Shown one piece after another: positions 62,992 to 64,000 of a stretch of 64,000 nucleotides of DNA. Where the stretch lies: contig NZ_FOGI01000018.1 of assembly GCF_900111175.1 (NCBI RefSeq), positions 1 through 64,000 of the forward strand, read 5' to 3'. Position numbers and translations under genes: made by a program. The stretch comes from Actinokineospora terrae (GTDB lineage: Bacteria > Actinomycetota > Actinomycetes > Mycobacteriales > Pseudonocardiaceae). The notes beneath the pieces were generated by a model. That model had not been told where the DNA came from. It worked only from the letters and a program-made list of their open reading frames with translations, and ran no database searches. Within the stretch, counting starts at the first letter, position 1, and every line of letters begins with the position of its first letter.

Positions 62992-63345
62992 GTGCGCGAG
63001 GACAGAGAGCAGCCGCAGGCAGCGGCAGACAACTTCGACGACGACCACTACCCGGCCTACACGATGGGCAGAGCCGCGGAGATGCTGGGAACCACACCGG
63101 GGTTCCTGCGCAGCCTGGACGAGGCGGGGCTGATCGAGCCGCAGCGCTCTTCCGGCGGACACCGCCGCTACTCCCGTCACCAACTGCGCATCGCGGGGCG
63201 CGCCCGCGAACTCGTCGACCAAGGCGCCGGCGTGGAAGCCGCGTGCCGCATCGTCAGCCTGGAGGACCAGCTCCGAGAAGCACGCGCTCTCAACGAGGCG
63301 CTCGCGCCATCCGAACAGGACATGCCTCCACAGCGCGATCTGTGA
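62992..63345 (+). CDS. MerR-family transcriptional regulator (short)
   Basis: 117 residues from GTG 62992 with GGAGG upstream. After about 20 acidic residues the MerR winged helix reads YTMGRAAEMLGTTPGFLRSL, then GLIEPQRSSGGHRRYSRHQL, with a short coiled helix (DQGAGVEAACRIVSLEDQLR) for dimerisation and no effector domain. It resembles the small MerR/HspR-like actinobacterial type. The terminator-like hairpin just upstream could control it. Confidence 0.88.
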   Translation: MREDREQPQAAADNFDDDHYPAYTMGRAAEMLGTTPGFLRSLDEAGLIEPQRSSGGHRRYSRHQLRIAGRARELVDQGAGVEAACRIVSLEDQLREARALNEALAPSEQDMPPQRDL

Positions 63346-63837
63346 CGTGGCCCCCGACGAGACGCGGGCGAACCACCTGAACCAACCTGCGCCGCGCCGG
63401 GTGGAGGTAGTTCGGCACCGGAATGGCCGGTGCCGAACGATTCCCCGCGCCGCGCACTACCCGCCCCTCCTGGATGTCACCGGGGCACGCACCAACCGAT
63501 CAGGACATCAGCCGAACCATGTGGACCCGCGATCCCCAACCGCGATCGCGGCGACCACGGCGGTCAACAAGCGAATCCCCAGACCGATGCCGGACCGCCA
63601 AGCTCCCGACACGGCAAGGCTGACCGAGACCCTTCGGTGGGTTTTGACCGGCCCCGGCCCAACCCCGAACGGGAACGGCTACCCCACGCGGCGCGCTCCC
63701 GACATGCTGCGGCGGAGTGTCCGGCTGTGCGCGCCAGAACCTACGTGCACCCAGCTCAAGCAGCGTGGGCGGCCAACATGCGGGTACAGCATGGTTGTCG
63801 GGCCACTCTCAGGTCGCATCCTGCCCAGCGGTGATCC
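63346..63837. other. About 490-bp gap without a supported gene
   Basis: Frames on either strand are long but lack third-position bias, start signals or family features. Nothing else was recognised. Confidence 0.4.
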
Positions 63838-64000
63838 AATGCGATCAACGTGCGTTCGATGACTCCGCCGATTCGGTCCGGCCGGCGTGCGGTGAGGCAT
63901 TAGATCTGGTCGGGTTCGAGGTGCTGGGGGCGTGCTCGCTGGGGCACCGCGGCGGCTAGCGATCGATGGGTTCGGTGCTGGTTGTAGTGACGCTGAAGTG
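63838..64000 (-). pseudogene. Integrase/transposase (rve core) C-terminus, frameshifted, runs off the window
   Basis: On the minus strand from the window end: YNQHRTHRSLAAAVPQRARP then QHLEPDQI and a TAA stop at 63900-63902, the typical C-terminal region (HYN-HRPHRSL) of IS3/IS481-type integrases. One base out of frame the sequence continues with HAGRIGGVIERTLIAL, matching the expected RIGGVIHEY tail. So one frameshift breaks the gene. The rest lies beyond 64000. Confidence 0.65.

Noticed and set aside
62648..63133. An ORF through the candidate ncRNA (161 residues)
   Set aside because: Poor third-position GC, no ribosome-binding site, and it runs across two strong hairpins into the MerR gene in another frame.
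1..64000. CRISPR arrays and tRNA genes
   Set aside because: No regularly spaced direct repeats of 25-40 bp and no TPsiC-arm/anticodon-like cloverleaf were seen; a systematic scan was not possible.

Overview
The window is 64 kb of very GC-rich DNA. GTG and TTG starts are frequent, third codon positions are almost always G or C, and several genes look leaderless with a TAGGCT-type -10 box. The families present (ANTAR, DyP peroxidase, MpaB, MmcQ/YjbR, STAND-TPR proteins, LLM oxidoreductase next to a GH13 enzyme) point to a filamentous actinomycete. A Pseudonocardiales-type host is my best guess, but this is inference. I saw no rRNA, tRNA, ribosomal protein or replication gene, so this is accessory or arm-like chromosome.

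Region 1 (1-18 kb) is a surface/secretion island. It holds a small lipoprotein, a giant RHS polymorphic toxin of about 4,090 residues (DNRLRE, VCBS, Ig-like, IPT/TIG, YD repeats, Hint, C-terminal nuclease-like tip) and its likely immunity gene. A large secreted subtilase built from the same Ig-like and beta-repeat modules follows, then a translationally coupled Tat-exported DyP peroxidase with Glu in place of the usual catalytic Asp. Region 2 (18-28 kb) has a VOC protein divergent from a LysR regulator, a secreted M9 collagenase, a PepSY membrane protein, an AlkA-type glycosylase, a STAS protein, a GAF-ANTAR regulator and two membrane proteins, closed by a perfect 56-nt palindrome. Region 3 (28-41 kb) has a secreted protein, a STAND/TPR protein, an ArsR-SRPBCC pair with a clear operator, and an MDR oxidoreductase divergent from a TetR regulator with three operator-like palindromes between them. 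MmcQ, a flavin monooxygenase, an amidohydrolase, an SGNH hydrolase, MpaB and a methyltransferase follow.

Region 4 (41.8-45.1 kb) holds three secreted-protein genes in a row; the first is frameshifted, and the second joins a TolB-like propeller to DUF11 and RTX repeats. Region 5 (45-53 kb) is a minus-strand metabolic/stress block: GH13 enzyme, LLM oxidoreductase, zinc alcohol dehydrogenase, SDR, large catalase and an anti-sigma-type ATPase. Region 6 (53-61 kb) is a decay zone with an IS30 remnant, two IS630 remnants sharing a 19-bp end around a DinB-like gene, small membrane proteins, an LRR protein, a truncated NUDIX gene, a regulator fragment and a frameshifted, truncated glycosyltransferase. 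Region 7 (61-64 kb) has a GAF-SpoIIE phosphatase, a promoter-to-terminator interval of about 460 nt with strong predicted RNA structure and no convincing ORF, a MerR-like regulator, and the broken C-terminus of an integrase/transposase at the edge.

A 200-bp structured repeat occurs at both 1-205 and 32147-32360. Stress-signalling parts (STAS, GAF-ANTAR, HATPase, GAF-SpoIIE) are scattered through the window and could work together, but no complete partner-switching operon is visible. All calls come from reading the sequence and translations by eye; no database search was run.
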